This document shows positions 63,416 through 64,000 of a stretch of 64,000 bases of DNA, one piece after another; positions within the stretch are counted from its first letter, which is position 1; the number at the start of each line of letters is the position of its first letter. Under the pieces are notes generated by a model. That model had not been told where the DNA came from and ran no database searches. It was given only the letters and a program-made list of their open reading frames with translations. Source of the DNA: PFJX01 sp964440155 (GTDB lineage: Bacteria > Pseudomonadota > Gammaproteobacteria > Burkholderiales > Thiobacillaceae); contig CAYTRH010000001.1 of the NCBI GenBank assembly GCA_964440155.1, forward strand, positions 1-64,000, written 5' to 3'. The translations under genes were made by a program, and so were the position numbers.

Positions 63416-64000
63416 ATGTTGCAAGTGCGTCCCGCCGCGGTCGCGGGTCTGTTCTATCCCGATGACCCGCGGCGTCTGCGTGATCAACTGACCGAGTATC
63501 TGTCCGCCGCCGCGGAGAACCCGGGCCTGCGACCCAAGGCCCTGGTCGCGCCGCACGCCGGTTATGTCTATTCCGGCCCGATCGCAGCGCGCGCCTATGC
63601 GCTGCTGCGCCCCTGGCGCGCTTCGATCCGCCGTGTGGTGCTGCTCGGGCCGGTGCACCATGTCTGGGTCACCGGACTGGCGTTGCCCGGTGTCGATGCG
63701 TTCGTCACGCCGTTGGGGCAGGTCATGCTCGACCGCGATGCCGTGGCCGAGGTTGCCCGACTGCCGGGCGTGGAGACCCTGCCTGCCGCGCACGCACGCG
63801 AGCACTCCCTGGAGGTCCATCTGCCCTTCCTGCAGACCGCCTTGGCGGACTTCCGGCTGGTGCCGCTGGCCGTGGGCGGCGCCGATGCCGAGCAGGTGGC
63901 GGGCGTACTCGATCACTTGTGGGGCGGCGATGAAACGCTGATCGTGGTCAGTTCGGATCTGTCGCATTACCTGCCCTACGACCTGGCGCGCCGGGTCGAC
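63416..64000 (+). CDS. Memo-family protein (AmmeMemoRadiSam system protein B), partial
   Basis: The first 195 codons are present; the gene runs past the window edge. VRPAAVAGLFYPDDPRRLRD, LVAPHAGYVYSGPIAARAYA, LLGPVHHVW, EHSLEVHLPFLQ and VVSSDLSHYLPY are the conserved segments of Memo proteins, whose histidines line a metal-binding pocket. In many bacteria this gene sits with an AMMECR1-domain gene and a radical SAM gene; the biochemical role is not settled. GGAGG stands ahead of the ATG. Confidence 0.88.
   Translation, partial: MLQVRPAAVAGLFYPDDPRRLRDQLTEYLSAAAENPGLRPKALVAPHAGYVYSGPIAARAYALLRPWRASIRRVVLLGPVHHVWVTGLALPGVDAFVTPLGQVMLDRDAVAEVARLPGVETLPAAHAREHSLEVHLPFLQTALADFRLVPLAVGGADAEQVAGVLDHLWGGDETLIVVSSDLSHYLPYDLARRVD

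Overview
The window is a GC-rich proteobacterial chromosome segment, almost entirely coding, carrying core genes with no phage, insertion sequence, CRISPR array or rRNA. A betaproteobacterium is the best fit. RNase E begins with the beta-type N-terminus (MKRMLFNAT, CFVNYG). The envelope block runs frr-uppS-cdsA-dxr-rseP. The TCA block runs sdhCDAB-sdhE-gltA-sucA. There is a Bordetella/Burkholderia-type small H-NS and a PhaR regulator of polyhydroxyalkanoate synthesis. The genus cannot be fixed from the sequence alone.

Layout. (1) 0.1-10 kb: rne (minus) diverges from rluC, which is followed by two small genes. After a convergent periplasmic protein come pgm, a TPR protein, a HAD phosphatase, a Rieske protein, sppA and a Rof-like antiterminator. 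(2) 10-13 kb: a methyltransferase with a regulatory domain and phaR, the latter preceded by a small gene that looks frameshifted. (3) 13-36 kb: a long minus-strand run: ftsK-lolA, rarA, rpsB-tsf-pyrH-frr-uppS-cdsA-dxr-rseP-bamA-skp-lpxD-fabZ-lpxA-lpxB-rnhB, then motA-motB, a membrane methyltransferase and an HDOD protein. It combines translation, undecaprenyl and isoprenoid synthesis, outer-membrane assembly and lipid A synthesis. (4) 36-38 kb: trxB, an Smr protein and hns (plus). (5) 38-45.7 kb: sdhC-sdhD-sdhA-sdhB-sdhE-gltA-sucA, in which all but one junction is a 4-nt stop/start overlap; sucB and lpd do not follow. (6) 45.7-51.6 kb: a four-gene envelope signalling cluster: an exported TPR-CHAT caspase-like protease, a CHASE2 adenylate cyclase, an exported FecR-domain protein and a predicted beta-barrel. 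(7) 51.6-55 kb: an unusual HTH/2Fe-2S/flavin-reductase fusion divergent from recJ. (8) 55-61 kb: a tightly overlapping minus-strand operon nudJ-mnmA-M48 protease-GGDEF/EAL-HDOD, then tRNA-Val(CAC) with a strong promoter. (9) 61-64 kb: gltX, a YibF-type glutathione transferase and the start of a Memo-family gene cut by the window edge.

The most interesting items are: the CHAT/CHASE2-cyclase/FecR/barrel cluster; a pseudoknot-shaped leader in front of rpsB that probably mediates S2 autoregulation; the HTH-ferredoxin-reductase fusion; an AT-rich 30-bp palindrome between ftsK and trxB; three regularly spaced LVET motifs in the RNase E tail; and the frameshifted small gene upstream of phaR. All family assignments were made by eye from motifs, length and gene order; no database search was run.
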